Below, piece by piece: positions 50,346-61,325 of a DNA stretch of 64,000 nt. The DNA lies in the NCBI GenBank assembly GCA_025201845.1, contig MU603945.1:39572-103571 (forward strand), given 5' to 3'. Source of the DNA: Martensiomyces pterosporus. Its lineage: Eukaryota > Kickxellomycota > Kickxellomycetes > Kickxellales > Kickxellaceae. The position numbers and the translations under genes were made by a program. The notes under the pieces were generated by a model. That model was not told the DNA's origin and ran no database searches. It was given only the letters and a program-made list of their open reading frames with translations. Each line of letters begins with the position of its first letter. Position 1 is the first letter of the stretch.

Positions 50346-50741
50346 CGAAATACACCTTATTTCCCTGTCTATACCAGTGTTCAAATAAGAAGGGCAAAAG
50401 TAGAGCGAGGGCTTTTATGTATAGGAAAGGTAAAGTGCAAGAGGGGGGACTTGCTTTTCCATTCGTATCTGGCTTTTCACCAGCTGGGCTGAAAACGAAA
50501 AAAAAATTGATGGATTAGCTGGCGCGGATTAGCTCCACGCATGTAAAAATGGGCTTTTTGTTTGTGGCCGCTGACCTGCCTTGAGCATCACCATCCCTCC
50601 ACAGCTCACCTCACTTTCTTCGTCCTTCTTGCCTTCACCTCCCCGCAATCTCCACCACTTCTTCTATTATTATTGTTCCAGCCATACCCCAGTACCTCTC
50701 TTGGTCGAACAAAACACTATTATTCGGCGCGCAACGCTAAA
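50346..50741. promoter_or_regulatory. Divergent region RSA4 / SF3B1
   Basis: 396 bp between oppositely oriented starts. The SF3B1 side is pyrimidine-rich on plus (about 50590-50700). No gene seen. Confidence 0.45.
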
Positions 50742-53700
50742 ATGGATTCTGATTTAAAAGCACAGCTAGATGCTGAGCGCCGTCGCCGAAAGCAGCTTGA
50801 ACAAGACGCGGCCTCTCAGCCAGCAGCTAATAGCACCAATGACGAATCCCGCTCCGTAGCAACCAATGGGCAGCGGAATTTGGTCAACGACGTCAAATAC
50901 GATACAGACCTGTATGGCTCGGGAGATAAATTTGCAGACTACGACAAGTCTATTCAAATAGACTCTGGCAGCACTGCTGGTGACACGTTGCCGCAGAGGA
51001 ACAGGTTCGGATATACCGCGCCACAAGCGTTTATAGACGAGTTGCGTGGCGTCGAAGAGGCAGGCAGCGAGGACCCATTCAAGGCCATCCAGCGTGCGCG
51101 AGGCATCGACCGCGTGATTGCGGATCGCGAAAGCGACTATCAAAAGCGCAGGCATGCGAGACAGCTTTCACCCGACCGCATAGATGCATTCAAGGGCGAC
51201 GGTAGCTCAAAGGATGGACTTAGTTACTCGGAAGCGATGAAGAAAGTCCAGCTAGACAACGAAAAGGCAGAGCTGCTTAGAAAGATCCAAAAGGCCCAGG
51301 AAGAGATGGACAAGCGAGGAATGCAGGCTGAACAAGAGACGGCAGCCACTACGCAGGGTCAGCAGCAGCAGCAGCAGCAGCCAGTAGGTCCATCGCGGTC
51401 TAAGCGTAGGTGGGATGTTGCCACTCCTATGCACGCTGGGCCGGTGGCAGGCGAGAAGAGGCGTAATCGCTGGGACCAGACCCCAGTAGACGTTCACGCA
51501 ACATCAGTAGCAGAGACACCGAAGCGCAACCGCTGGGATGAAACACCCAAGATGATGAGTGGTGGTGGCGCTGCAGGAGTCGGATTTGGCGAGACGCCTA
51601 AGCGCACAAGATCGCGTTGGGATGAGACGCCTGTAATGACTGGCGCTTCAGCTGTTGACTTTGGAGCTACTCCAGCTGGCAACGTGGGGCTTGCTACACC
51701 ATCAACAAGCCAGATCTTGGCCGGGTCCAGCCTATCAGCTCTGAAGCAGCAGCAGCCACAACAACAAGGCGCGCCGGGTGTCATGGATGCACGTAACGCA
51801 TACATGACCGACGATGAGCTGGATGCGCTGCTTCCTGCTGAAGGGTACACAGTCATGGAGCCGCCATCATCATATGTGCCCATCCGCACCCCTTCGCGCA
51901 AGCTGATGGCCACTCCAGCGCCGATGCAGGGCGCCGAAGGGTTCCTAATCCCCGAAGAGACAAAGCACCCAGAGCTTGAACTTCCGAAAGAGATACCTGG
52001 CATTGGGGCTCTGCCATTTTTCAAGCAAGAGGACATGCAGTACTTTGGCAAGCTGCTTGATGGCCAGAATGAGGACGACGTTGACGATAACGAAAGGCGC
52101 GAGCGACAGATCATGCGGCTGCTGCTCAAGATCAAAAACGGCACGCCGCCGATGCGTAAGAGTGCAATGCGGCATATTGCTGACCGTGCTCGAGACTTTG
52201 GTGCGGCGCCGATCTTCAACCAGATTCTGCCCTTGCTCATGTCGCCATCGCTAGAGGACCAGGAGCGCCATTTGCTCGTAAAAGTCATCGACCGCGTAAT
52301 GTTCCGCCTGGACGACCTCGTGCGTCCATTTGTGCACAAAATCCTAGTCGTAATCGAGCCTCTCCTTATCGATCAAGATAGCTATGCGCGTGCTGAGGGG
52401 TGCGAAATCATCAGCAACCTCAGCAAGGCTGCTGGCCTGCCGACCATGATCGCCACGATGCGCCCAGATATCGACCATGTTGACGAGTATGTGCGCAACA
52501 CTACAGCGCGCGCGTTCTCTGTGGTTGCTTCGGCACTAGGCATCCCCGCTCTGCTACCTTTCCTGAAGGCTGTGTGCATGAGCAAAAAGTCCTGGCAGGC
52601 ACGGCATACGGGGATCAAGATCGTCCAGCAGATTGCCATCCTTGTGCGCTCGGGGATACTCCCTCACTTGCGCAGCCTCATTGACTGCATCAGCCATGGG
52701 CTTGAAGATGAGCAGCAGCGTGTGCGTACAATCACTGCTCTTGCTCTCGCTGCCCTGGCTGAGGCTGCTGCGCCATATGGGATCGAGTCCTTTGACTCTG
52801 TGCTCAAGCCCCTTTGGCTGGGCATCCGCAAACACAGGGGCAAAGGGCTCGCTTCTTTCCTCAAAGCCATTGGCTTCATCATCCCGCTGATGGACGTCGA
52901 GTATGCAAACTACTACACGCGCGAGGTCATGGTCATTCTTATCCGCGAGTTCCAGTCGGCTGACGAAGAGATGAAAAAGATCGTCCTCAAGGTCGTCAAG
53001 CAGTGCGTGTCAACCCAGGGCGTTCCTGCGCAGTACGTCAAGGACGAAGTGCTGCCCGAGTATTTCCGCAATTTCTGGGTCAGGCGCATGTCTCTAGACC
53101 GCCGCAACTACCACCAAGTTGTGGAAACCACTGTCGAGCTGGCAAACAAGGTTGGTGGCGCCGAAATAATCGGCCGCATCGTGCTGGATCTCAAGGACGA
53201 GGCTGAATCTTACCGGAACATGGTGATGGAGGCTATCAACAGGATCACCACAAGCCTGGGCGCCATGGATATCGAAGGAAGGCTGGAGGAGCTGCTGATG
53301 GATGGCGTCCTCTATGCATTCCAAGAGCAAACTGGCGAGGGCAGCATCATGCTCGACGGCTTTGGCGTGGTCGTCAATGGTCTGGGCATTCGCGCCAAGC
53401 CGTATCTCCAGCAGATCACCTCTGCTCTGCTCTGGCGGCTCAACAACCAAAACGCACAAACTCGCCAGCAGGCTGCTGACTTGGTGTCGCGGATCGCTCC
53501 TGTGATGAAGATGTGCGGCGAAGACGAGCTAATGAGCCGCATCAGCATCATGCTGTACGAGTACTTGGGCGAGGAGTACCCTGAAGTTCTGGGGTCTATC
53601 CTTGGCGGACTCAAGGCCATCGTCAATGTCATCGGCATGGCCGATATGCAGCCACCCATCGGCGATTTGCTCCCACGTCTCACCCCGATTCTGAAGAACC

Positions 53701-54536
53701 GGCACGAGAAAGTGCAGGAGAACTGCATTGACCTCGTCGGTCGAATCGCCGACCGCGGTGCCGAATTTGTGGGTGCACGCGAGTGGATGCGCAACTGCTT
53801 CAACCTTCTCGACCTTCTGCGTGCACACAAAAAGGCGATTCGCCGCGCAGCTGTCAACACCTTTGGCTACATTGCTAAGGCAATCGGCCCACAGGACGTG
53901 CTTTCCACGCTGCTCAACAACCTCAAGGTCCAGGAGCGCCAAAACCGTGTCTGCACCACTGTTGCCATCGCCATTGTGGCCGAAACATGCGCGCCTTTCA
54001 CTGTGCTGCCAGCCCTCATGAACGAGTACCGCGTACCTGAGCTCAACGTGCAGAACGGCGTGCTCAAATCCGTGTCTTTCCTGTTCGAGTACATTGGCGA
54101 CATGGGCAGGGACTATGTGAACGCCGTCACGCCTTTGCTTGAGGATGCGCTGGTTGACCGCGACCTCGTCCACAGACAGCAAGCAGCGTCAGTGATCAAG
54201 CATATGGCGCTGGGTGTTGCTGGCTTGGGCAACGAGGACCCAGTTTTGCACCTGCTCAACTACCTGTGGCCCAACATCTTCGAGACCAGCCCTCACTCTA
54301 TCTGCGCTGTCCTTGAGGCGATCGAGTCGTGCCGTGTTTGCCTGGGTCCTGGCAGGATCCTTGAATACACGCTCCAGGGCCTGTTCCACCCGGCGAGGAT
54401 GGTGCGCGAGGTCTACTGGCGAATCTACAACATGATGTACGTGGCATCGCAGCCCGCTCTGGTGGCATTCTACCCTAGGATTGAGAACCACGAGACAAGC
54501 ACATACCGCCGCTACGAACTGGACTACATCATTTAG
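50742..54536 (+). CDS. HSH155: Splicing factor 3B subunit 1 (SF3B1/Hsh155)
   Basis: Single exon, 1264 residues. The disordered N-terminus carries at least four U2AF-ligand-type Trp motifs ([30 protein letters not shown]; about residues 220-295), which bind UHM domains such as that of U2AF. From about residue 430 to the end lies the HEAT-repeat superhelix, very close to the human protein: [91 protein letters not shown] and RYELDYI at the C-terminus. It clamps the branch-site helix of U2 snRNP. The frame continues 60 codons upstream through leader sequence; 50742 is the natural ATG. Confidence 0.97.
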   Translation: MDSDLKAQLDAERRRRKQLEQDAASQPAANSTNDESRSVATNGQRNLVNDVKYDTDLYGSGDKFADYDKSIQIDSGSTAGDTLPQRNRFGYTAPQAFIDELRGVEEAGSEDPFKAIQRARGIDRVIADRESDYQKRRHARQLSPDRIDAFKGDGSSKDGLSYSEAMKKVQLDNEKAELLRKIQKAQEEMDKRGMQAEQETAATTQGQQQQQQQPVGPSRSKRRWDVATPMHAGPVAGEKRRNRWDQTPVDVHATSVAETPKRNRWDETPKMMSGGGAAGVGFGETPKRTRSRWDETPVMTGASAVDFGATPAGNVGLATPSTSQILAGSSLSALKQQQPQQQGAPGVMDARNAYMTDDELDALLPAEGYTVMEPPSSYVPIRTPSRKLMATPAPMQGAEGFLIPEETKHPELELPKEIPGIGALPFFKQEDMQYFGKLLDGQNEDDVDDNERRERQIMRLLLKIKNGTPPMRKSAMRHIADRARDFGAAPIFNQILPLLMSPSLEDQERHLLVKVIDRVMFRLDDLVRPFVHKILVVIEPLLIDQDSYARAEGCEIISNLSKAAGLPTMIATMRPDIDHVDEYVRNTTARAFSVVASALGIPALLPFLKAVCMSKKSWQARHTGIKIVQQIAILVRSGILPHLRSLIDCISHGLEDEQQRVRTITALALAALAEAAAPYGIESFDSVLKPLWLGIRKHRGKGLASFLKAIGFIIPLMDVEYANYYTREVMVILIREFQSADEEMKKIVLKVVKQCVSTQGVPAQYVKDEVLPEYFRNFWVRRMSLDRRNYHQVVETTVELANKVGGAEIIGRIVLDLKDEAESYRNMVMEAINRITTSLGAMDIEGRLEELLMDGVLYAFQEQTGEGSIMLDGFGVVVNGLGIRAKPYLQQITSALLWRLNNQNAQTRQQAADLVSRIAPVMKMCGEDELMSRISIMLYEYLGEEYPEVLGSILGGLKAIVNVIGMADMQPPIGDLLPRLTPILKNRHEKVQENCIDLVGRIADRGAEFVGAREWMRNCFNLLDLLRAHKKAIRRAAVNTFGYIAKAIGPQDVLSTLLNNLKVQERQNRVCTTVAIAIVAETCAPFTVLPALMNEYRVPELNVQNGVLKSVSFLFEYIGDMGRDYVNAVTPLLEDALVDRDLVHRQQAASVIKHMALGVAGLGNEDPVLHLLNYLWPNIFETSPHSICAVLEAIESCRVCLGPGRILEYTLQGLFHPARMVREVYWRIYNMMYVASQPALVAFYPRIENHETSTYRRYELDYII

Positions 54537-54690
54537 TTGGCTTGGAATGCCCTTATCTGCTAGTGACACATGGCAGCTGCCTGCTATGTAGAATAGGATA
54601 TACAAACTTGCTCAATGCTGTATTTGAGAGTGCAACAAAATGAAATCCAGCTGTGAGATTCTTACAAAAGGCAGTGGCAACAGCGTGTTT

Positions 54691-55575
54691 TCAGTCCGTG
54701 TCTGAAGGCGACGTCTTTTCGGCAGCTGCGTCATTTTCGCTGTTGGCTGCTGGCGATGCTGCAGCTGCCAAAGGTGCGCTGGACGAGCCAGACGACGCTG
54801 GAGTTTGTGTCTTTTGCAGAGGACGAGCATGCGGTGTTGATGCGCCTGATGGTTGGTTGGATCCAGAAGTGGCTGATCCGGGCGTTCCAGCTGTTGGGTG
54901 GGTGTTTACATGTAGTGGCCTTGCCTGCCCAGGCTTAGAAGGTGGTGGATTTGGCGTGCTAGCACGCGATGTTGGGCGCGACGGCGGGGCAGACGAAGCC
55001 GGCGTGCCTCCACGCGACCCTACGCTGGCTGTTCCCTTGACCGACGCCGAGTTAGATCCAGTCGGAGACTTCCCAGCACCAGGGCTAGTAGTGGCAGATG
55101 CCAAGTGCTGTGGAGTCAGGTGTCCAGGGTTATGTGGGCGACGCTGCTGTATGCCATGGGAGCCAGCAGCAGGTGCGCCAGGTCGCTGCTGAGCGATACC
55201 AGACTGGGGGTGGCGCGGCATTGGCCGAGCTCCTGCTTGCATAGCAGGGCCTCGGCTCTGTTGCTGATTGTGTGGCGGTGGACGCACCAGAGGAGGCCTA
55301 GCACCGGGTCGTACAGGCCTAGCTGGGCGCGGGTGGTGTACGCCAGGGCTTAAATTCTGCTGCTGCTGCTGCTTGCCGTAGGATGCGCTTGCCGGTGGTC
55401 TGACATTAGCGCCCCCGGCACCGCCGCTGCCGATCTGCTGAGCCGCCATACTTGCCAGCCCAGCTGCCGAAATGGTAGAGTGAGGTGCTGATATAGCAGA
55501 TGTCGCTGGTGCCGCGCTGCCAGCATTGCCGCTGCCTGACATGGCACGACCTCTCCCAACAGCAGCGACGGCACC

Positions 55576-55606
<31 letters not shown>

Positions 55607-58600
55607 GATGGCTGCTGTGGCCGATTTTCCTGTACGCCTTGTGGTCCTGGAGTAGTCACACGTGTCGCGTTTGGATTTGTGGATCCCGGTTTTGGAGACA
55701 CATTCGCGTTCCCTGTCTGTGGAGACATTGGATTGGCACCTGGTGCAGCCTGCTGCTGCTGCTGGTTAGTGTCAGCGTTGGCAGCGATCTGAGCAATAAG
55801 CGCTTGAGCGGCCGCAGGACTGAGCCCAGCAGCAGTAGCTGCTGCCAGCATCATCGCCTGTTGCGGTGTCTGCATACTTGGAACGGAAGACGCCATTTGC
55901 CGCTGCTGCTGAATAGGGGTGTGGCCCTGCGGAGGTCGCTGAGGCTGTGGTCTAGCGTGCATCTGTGGTGAAGCGCCAACTTGGTGCGGCAGCGTCGGAC
56001 TCATATTTGGCTGCTGAACACCCATGGCTTGTAGCATAGCAGCTTGGGATGGAGCGAGTGAAGCGCCTGCTTGGCCTTGAACAGACGTTGGCATTTGGAA
56101 CCCATGGCCAGCTGCTCCATTCAGTAGCGGCGTGGACATTGCCGGAGATCCGGCCCCAGGCACAGAAGTGGGCGGGATAGCCTGCCCTGCCTGCTGCATC
56201 AACACAGGGCTCGAGGCAGGCTGCGATGTAGGGATCTGGAATATGCGCTGCGCATTCCCATTCAGAGGTGGGTGTTGTTGTTGTTGTTGTTGCTGCTGCT
56301 GCTGCTGCTGCTGAATGGCTTGACGAATGCGCATGAGTTGCATTTGAGTAATGTTGGGCTGCTGAGGCCGTGGCGACGACTGATCCACGCCTTGTCCCGC
56401 GAGCTTTAGTAGCTGCTGGTTCTTCATATTCTGCGCTAACTGGGCAGCCAGCAATTGCTGTGAAACTGCCGGGTTGAGACCAGCAAGGCCGTTCACTGCT
56501 CCCAGGCTGCCATTACCAGCCAGAACATTCTGCTGTAGTGCCTGCAATGCCGCTTGCTGGTTGAGCACACTGTGCCCATTCAGCTGGCCAGCAAACTGCT
56601 GCTGCTGCTGCTGTTGCTGCTGGAGCTGGCGCATTGCTAACAGGTTCATGCGTTGCTGATTCGAGAGCTGGGCAAGCTGGTGGGGGAACAAGCCCGACAG
56701 GTACTGAGCGAACTGAGGTTGATTCACGCCTGCTTGGGGCTGAGCTTGTTGAGTCTGCTGTTGCTGCTGTTGAGCTTGAAGTTGCTTCAGCTGCATCGCT
56801 TGTTGAGCTGCCAGCAGTGCCTGTGTCTGAGCCGGCGTAAGACTAGTGCCCATGCTCCCAGTAGAGGCGGCCTGTGGAGATCCATTTACAGGAACTCCGC
56901 CTGGCGCTGTTCCAGTCGGCTGCATTAGAGGCGTGCCTTGTTCCGATAGCAGGCTGGGCGATGTCTGCATCTGAACGGGCGTTCCATTGACCGATGGCGA
57001 CTTTCCAGTAGTATGCGGATTGGGGCCGGGAGTACCCGCAGATGCATTGCTTGCTTGCTGCTGTAGTTGGGGTATGGTTGGTGTACCCATCTGTGGCGAA
57101 AGTGGAGTTGGCGATAGAGCTTGTTGAGTGCTCGCTGCTGACGCCATTCGCTGTATCTGAGCAGACTGGGGCATTCCGGGTTGCTGCTGCTGCTGCTGAG
57201 CTTGGAGTTGAGCCTGCTGTTGCTGCGCAATCTGCTGAAGAATGAACTGTCTTTGCTGGGGAGTCAGCATTGTAGCTGCAGCAGCAGCAGCAGCATTCAG
57301 CGGCCTAGGAATGCTCTGTGGACGAATGCCACCACTCGCAGCCATTTGGGATCTAGCAGCTAGCACAGCAGCCAGTGCAGGCGGGATATTCGGGCGCACA
57401 CCGTTGCTTGCGCGAGCCTGCAATATCTGTTGAACTTGCTCCGGTGTGAACCTCAACCCAGGAGATGCAGTGGCGCCAGCGTTCATACTGTTTGCTTGGT
57501 GGGGCTGCGCAGGTGCTGCAGCCTGCTGCTGTGGCAATGTCGTTTGGCTAGCATTCAGCTGTGCCTGCTGTTGGACTGCCTGTTGCAGTTGGAGCTGAAT
57601 CTGCTGTTGCTGTTGCGGAGTTTGTGGTTGCTGTTGCTGTTGCTGTTGTTGTTGTTGCTGCTGCTGCGGTACTCCCAGAACCTGCTGCTGCTGCTGCTGA
57701 GGCTGTGGTGGACGCTGGTTTGAGTGGCTTTGTGCTTGGGCCTGCTGCTGCTGTTGTTGTTGTTGTTGTTGCTGCTGGAGATTCTGAAAGTGCTGCTGGA
57801 TCGCCTGCGTCTGAAGCGGTGTCAGCGGCCGTTGGAATGCTCGCCCAGACGCTAGCATTGCCTGCAGAGCGGCAACCTGCCTGTTCATCTGCATTCCCTG
57901 CATACGCGGATTGAGTGCTCTCTGTTGCTGCATTGCAATTGCTGCCGCTGCTGCAGTGGCCTGCCTCTGCTCCATAAACAGCTGCTGCAACCTCCGGTCG
58001 TGGTCAAACTTGTGCTTACTAAGCTCAGCCGGCGTCGGCACTTGCTGGCCGGTAGGCAACCGCTTGATTTCGCGGGGTGGGACAGACGACGGCTTGGGTG
58101 CTGCCTCGCGCTTCTTCTTGGACTCGCTAACCACCTTGAATGCTTCCGAGTGTGCCACAAGGTTGGTGGCCAACTGCATGGCCGATAATGGCGCTGCAGC
58201 AGGCTGAGTCTTGAGATGGCTGGACCAGTTGTGGAGTCGGCGAGAACCATACTCTGGTTCGTCGAACCCAGTTTGAACAACCGTGCGGTCGAGGCTGTAG
58301 TCGTCCTTGATAGCAGCCCAGCGCTCATAGCACACGCGAGATGTGAGTGCACGGGACCCGTATAGAGAGCATGCGTGGTTGAACGTCTCAGTAATAAGAG
58401 GCCAGTTCCCAGTGTACTGCTGGATTGTCTTGGCCAGAATCTTATCGCGTTCAGCAGTCCACTCAAACACGGCTTGCCCAGGACACGCCTCGCCTGTTGC
58501 CTGCTGGATCTGTGTATCCGCTGGTGGCTGGCCACCCGAGGCATGGCTGTTGCGCGGCGGTTTGTTCGCTTGGGTAAACATGGGCAACAGTGGAGGAGCC

Positions 58601-60465
58601 AGGAGATTGCGTGTAAATGCAGACTGGGCACCAACTGCCTCCGACTCTTGCATCATTTGTGAAGCAGGAGCTTCGTGAGTGAGGCTAAGCAGCTCGTGAA
58701 TGTCAATAGAGCTGTTCGTATCCTCGATTGAAATGGGCTCATACATGTCATCGCTGCCATTCTCGATGCTAAAGTCCGGCCACATTGTCTTGCAAATCGG
58801 AACGACTGGAGAAGCATCCAGTACATCGCAGTATGGCTCATCCCATGCCGGGCCATATGGCATCAGCGTGCTGAGAGACTGAAGAGCATACACGCTATCG
58901 CCGATGATATCCTCGATATACTCGGCTCGTGGCATCTGAGCAAGGACCTGGTAAACGGAGAGCACATTCTCGTACATCTCTGCACTCGAGGGCACGATAT
59001 GGTCTCCGTCAGCCTCAGTGCTAGCGGCAACCCCTGGCTTCTTGTCCAGTTGTGGGGCCACATTATCGCCTGTCGCTGCGGCAGCATCGGCTGCTTCCCT
59101 TTCTGGCACCTTTTCTTTTGTGCCTGCAGCCTGGTCATGCGTACTATCTGTTTTGACTTCAGGTTTGACATCTTGCTCGTCGTTCTTGGAAACACCATTG
59201 TTGGGTTCCTCCGCCTCTTCAACAGATTCCAGCGGTGCCAGGTCTGATTCTGCCATTGCTTCTGCCTCTGCTGCTTCTTCTGCCTCTGGCTTCGACTTGG
59301 GCTCCGATGTCTCCATAGCCACGTCTGTGCCCATCTCGGAGGCACCGTGGTCAACATCACCAGTTTTAGGCGACTCTGCGCTCGCATCCCCTGCATCGAC
59401 AGCCGCATCAGGCTCCACTTCAAGCGAGTCGGGCGCTGGGTCGATATCCACGGTTCCAAGTATTCCACTATTCCGCTGCATCGGCTGCTCGCACTCAGCT
59501 ATGGCCGGTGACTCCTTGCGCCTGAATAGCTCATTGTGTATACGCCTTTTGCCATTAACAGTATACAGTGATCTGTTTGTGGCCTGGTGATAGTCAAGGA
59601 CCCACGAAGACACCAGCTTAGCAATCGAAATGCGCAACTTTCGCTCCTCCGCGAAATCCGCGTGCATCCAAGTGGCCTCATCAAGCAAGTAGTCCCAGTG
59701 TGCCTTTCCACGCGGCGGAGCACGGTGCTTCCGGGGCTGCCAAAACGACCATTTGCCTTTCTCCTTCAGCTCCTCGATGCGCTCCATGATACGGACACGT
59801 AAGAGCTCGTTGCGCACGATATTCCAGTCCTGCGTCGAAATAAACTTGCTTGCGCCGCTGACCACCTTGTATAGCGGCTGCTCCTGTGCCCGCAGCATCC
59901 AGTTGTGCATGTTGATGCTTTTGCAGTTGATGTCCTCAATCTGCTCCTGGTAGTTGCGGTACAGCATCCCTTTATCGATCATACTCGTGTCCAATACCTG
60001 GTACCTGTTGGTCACTTCGGCGGTAGCAACCGGAGCCAGCTGCGAGAGGAACACTATATCGTCTGGATGAATCAAGTGGGCAGTGTCCATTTCGGCGTCC
60101 TCTGGAGATGTAGGTCGCGATATACCTTCGCTTTTGCCGCTGGTAGTTGTTGCGTCTCTGTCCAACCGTGCAGCTGAGGGATAGCCAGCGGTCCTTTCAT
60201 GCGCGCTCCTCCAGCTGTTCTGGCCAACCACCCTCACCGATGCCAGTGTATTTGCTGGATCCTTGGAGTATTTCGAGAAAAACGCCTGAAAGTCGTCGTC
60301 AAACCCCATCGCTGAAAATATATCTGGTGCTGGCAACTCCAGCGCCTTAATAATGTCGTCGTCGGTAGCGTGCGCCCAAAAGTGGTATTCTCGCAACAAG
60401 CCCTGTCGCTCCTTCTCCAACTGAACCTGGCTTTGGGACCCAGCAATTCCCTCTTTGTCGCTCTG
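54691..60465 (-). CDS. EAF1: NuA4 scaffold EAF1/VID21 (HSA-SANT, Gln-rich), 5' end unresolved
   Basis: Large final exon of about 1920 residues, stop at 54691. It starts after an acceptor (TTTTAG) at 60466; no ATG precedes the conserved start (KERQGLLREYHFWAHATDDD), so at least one short upstream exon is missing from this model. An HSA domain lies near residues 220-300 (ELLRVRIMERIEELKEKGKWSFWQPRK..HWDYLLDEATWMHADF) and a SANT/Myb domain near 660-720 (WTAERDKILAKTIQQYTGNWPLITETFN). The C-terminal 1100 residues are Gln/Ala/Pro/Ser-rich with several pure Gln runs. This HSA-SANT layout without a helicase is that of Eaf1, the platform subunit of the NuA4 acetyltransferase. An acidic, Ala/Glu-rich stretch lies between the two domains. 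Confidence 0.87.
56273..56313. repeat. Trinucleotide run in EAF1 (polyGln)
   Basis: (GTT)n followed by (GCT)n on plus, encoding a run of Gln on minus by mixed CAA/CAG codons. Likely length-variable. Confidence 0.8.
57742..57777. repeat. Trinucleotide run in EAF1 (polyGln)
   Basis: Mixed CTG/TTG run on plus encoding Gln on minus. A further interrupted run lies at about 57600-57670. Confidence 0.75.
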
Positions 60466-60675
60466 CTAAAATTGCGAAATAGAATGAATGTTTGTGCCCT
60501 TAGGTGTCAATATAAATAATGTGTGAACAAGGTTTAGAGCACAAAACAAATAGCAGCCTTGCTTTTCTTTTTTATAAAAAGGTCGCAAATAATAGAGAGG
60601 GGATAGTGGAGACAAAAGAGGATGAGCATGAGGGCCGCACGGCTAAAACCACAGGTGGGAGGCTGAGGCCCTCCC

Positions 60676-60683
60676 TTTATATA
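60676..60683 (-). promoter_or_regulatory. TATA box candidate for EAF1
   Basis: TATATAAA on the minus strand, 211 bp upstream of the EAF1 acceptor. If used, the first EAF1 exon lies within about 60470-60650. Within that stretch I could not find an ATG exon that splices in frame. Confidence 0.35.
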
Positions 60684-60789
60684 GCACAATATCTTTCCCA
60701 TGTCCCAGCAAACAGACAAGCAGGTGGTGGTAAAAAAATGCTGTGGCTATAGTGCTGCGTGCACTTGGCAGCATCAATGAAAACATACC

Positions 60790-60939
60790 ATGGCTGAACG
60801 CTTGGCGGAGGTAACAGCAGTCTTTTCCTCTATGTGCGAGGAATTCTCCGAATGTAACGCCGTGTGCGCACTATCCAGAATTCAATGCGCCAAAGCAGCA
60901 GCTCCCCTGTATAAGAGAACAAATGCTGAATGTACGTGA
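60790..60939 (+). CDS. Possible 49-residue Cys-containing peptide
   Basis: Starts in a good context (ACCATGG) and reads 49 codons to TGA. It is helical-looking, with five cysteines spaced over residues 16-48 (CEEFSEC, NAVCALSRIQC, AEC). No family recognised. It lies on the strand opposite both neighbours. Frames this short occur by chance, so this is only a candidate. Confidence 0.22.
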   Translation: MAERLAEVTAVFSSMCEEFSECNAVCALSRIQCAKAAAPLYKRTNAECT

Positions 60940-61325
60940 ATGTGTGTGTATACAGAGAATGCAGAGGAGTGGTTCGAGTGAACGGAATATAGCCAACGGG
61001 CTCTTTAATTTAGAGCTATGCGCACAATGCTAAATGCAGCGTCTGCTATCCTGTTAAATTGGTCGTCCTTTTCGCTTTCCCAGACGCGCAGTATGGAAAT
61101 TTGGTAACAAAATAAAGAGAGGACCAAGCCGTGTAGATAGAAATTAACAGAATATATATATCGTAAATTGAGACGCGAAGTGGGGAGCACATATAATTCG
61201 AAAATTGAAGTTAAGCGACAAGAGCTAGAAAAGGGGCGAGACGTGGCTGGCAACGCTTCAGCTGGAAAAGAGGAAGGAAAATATGGGGGAAGCAAATGCC
61301 CACGACTCGCCGACTCGCTCGCGGC

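Larger units (their letters stand above)
60466..61325. other. Region between DDX41 3' end and EAF1
   Basis: 860 bp holding the missing EAF1 5' exon(s), its promoter and the DDX41 3' UTR. Also contains a 49-codon plus-strand frame (listed separately) and TATATATA near 61153. Confidence 0.45.

Noticed and set aside
60900..60990. tRNA-like B-box context (GGTTCGAGTGA) near 60972
   Set aside because: No matching A-box, acceptor stem or anticodon arm can be drawn upstream.
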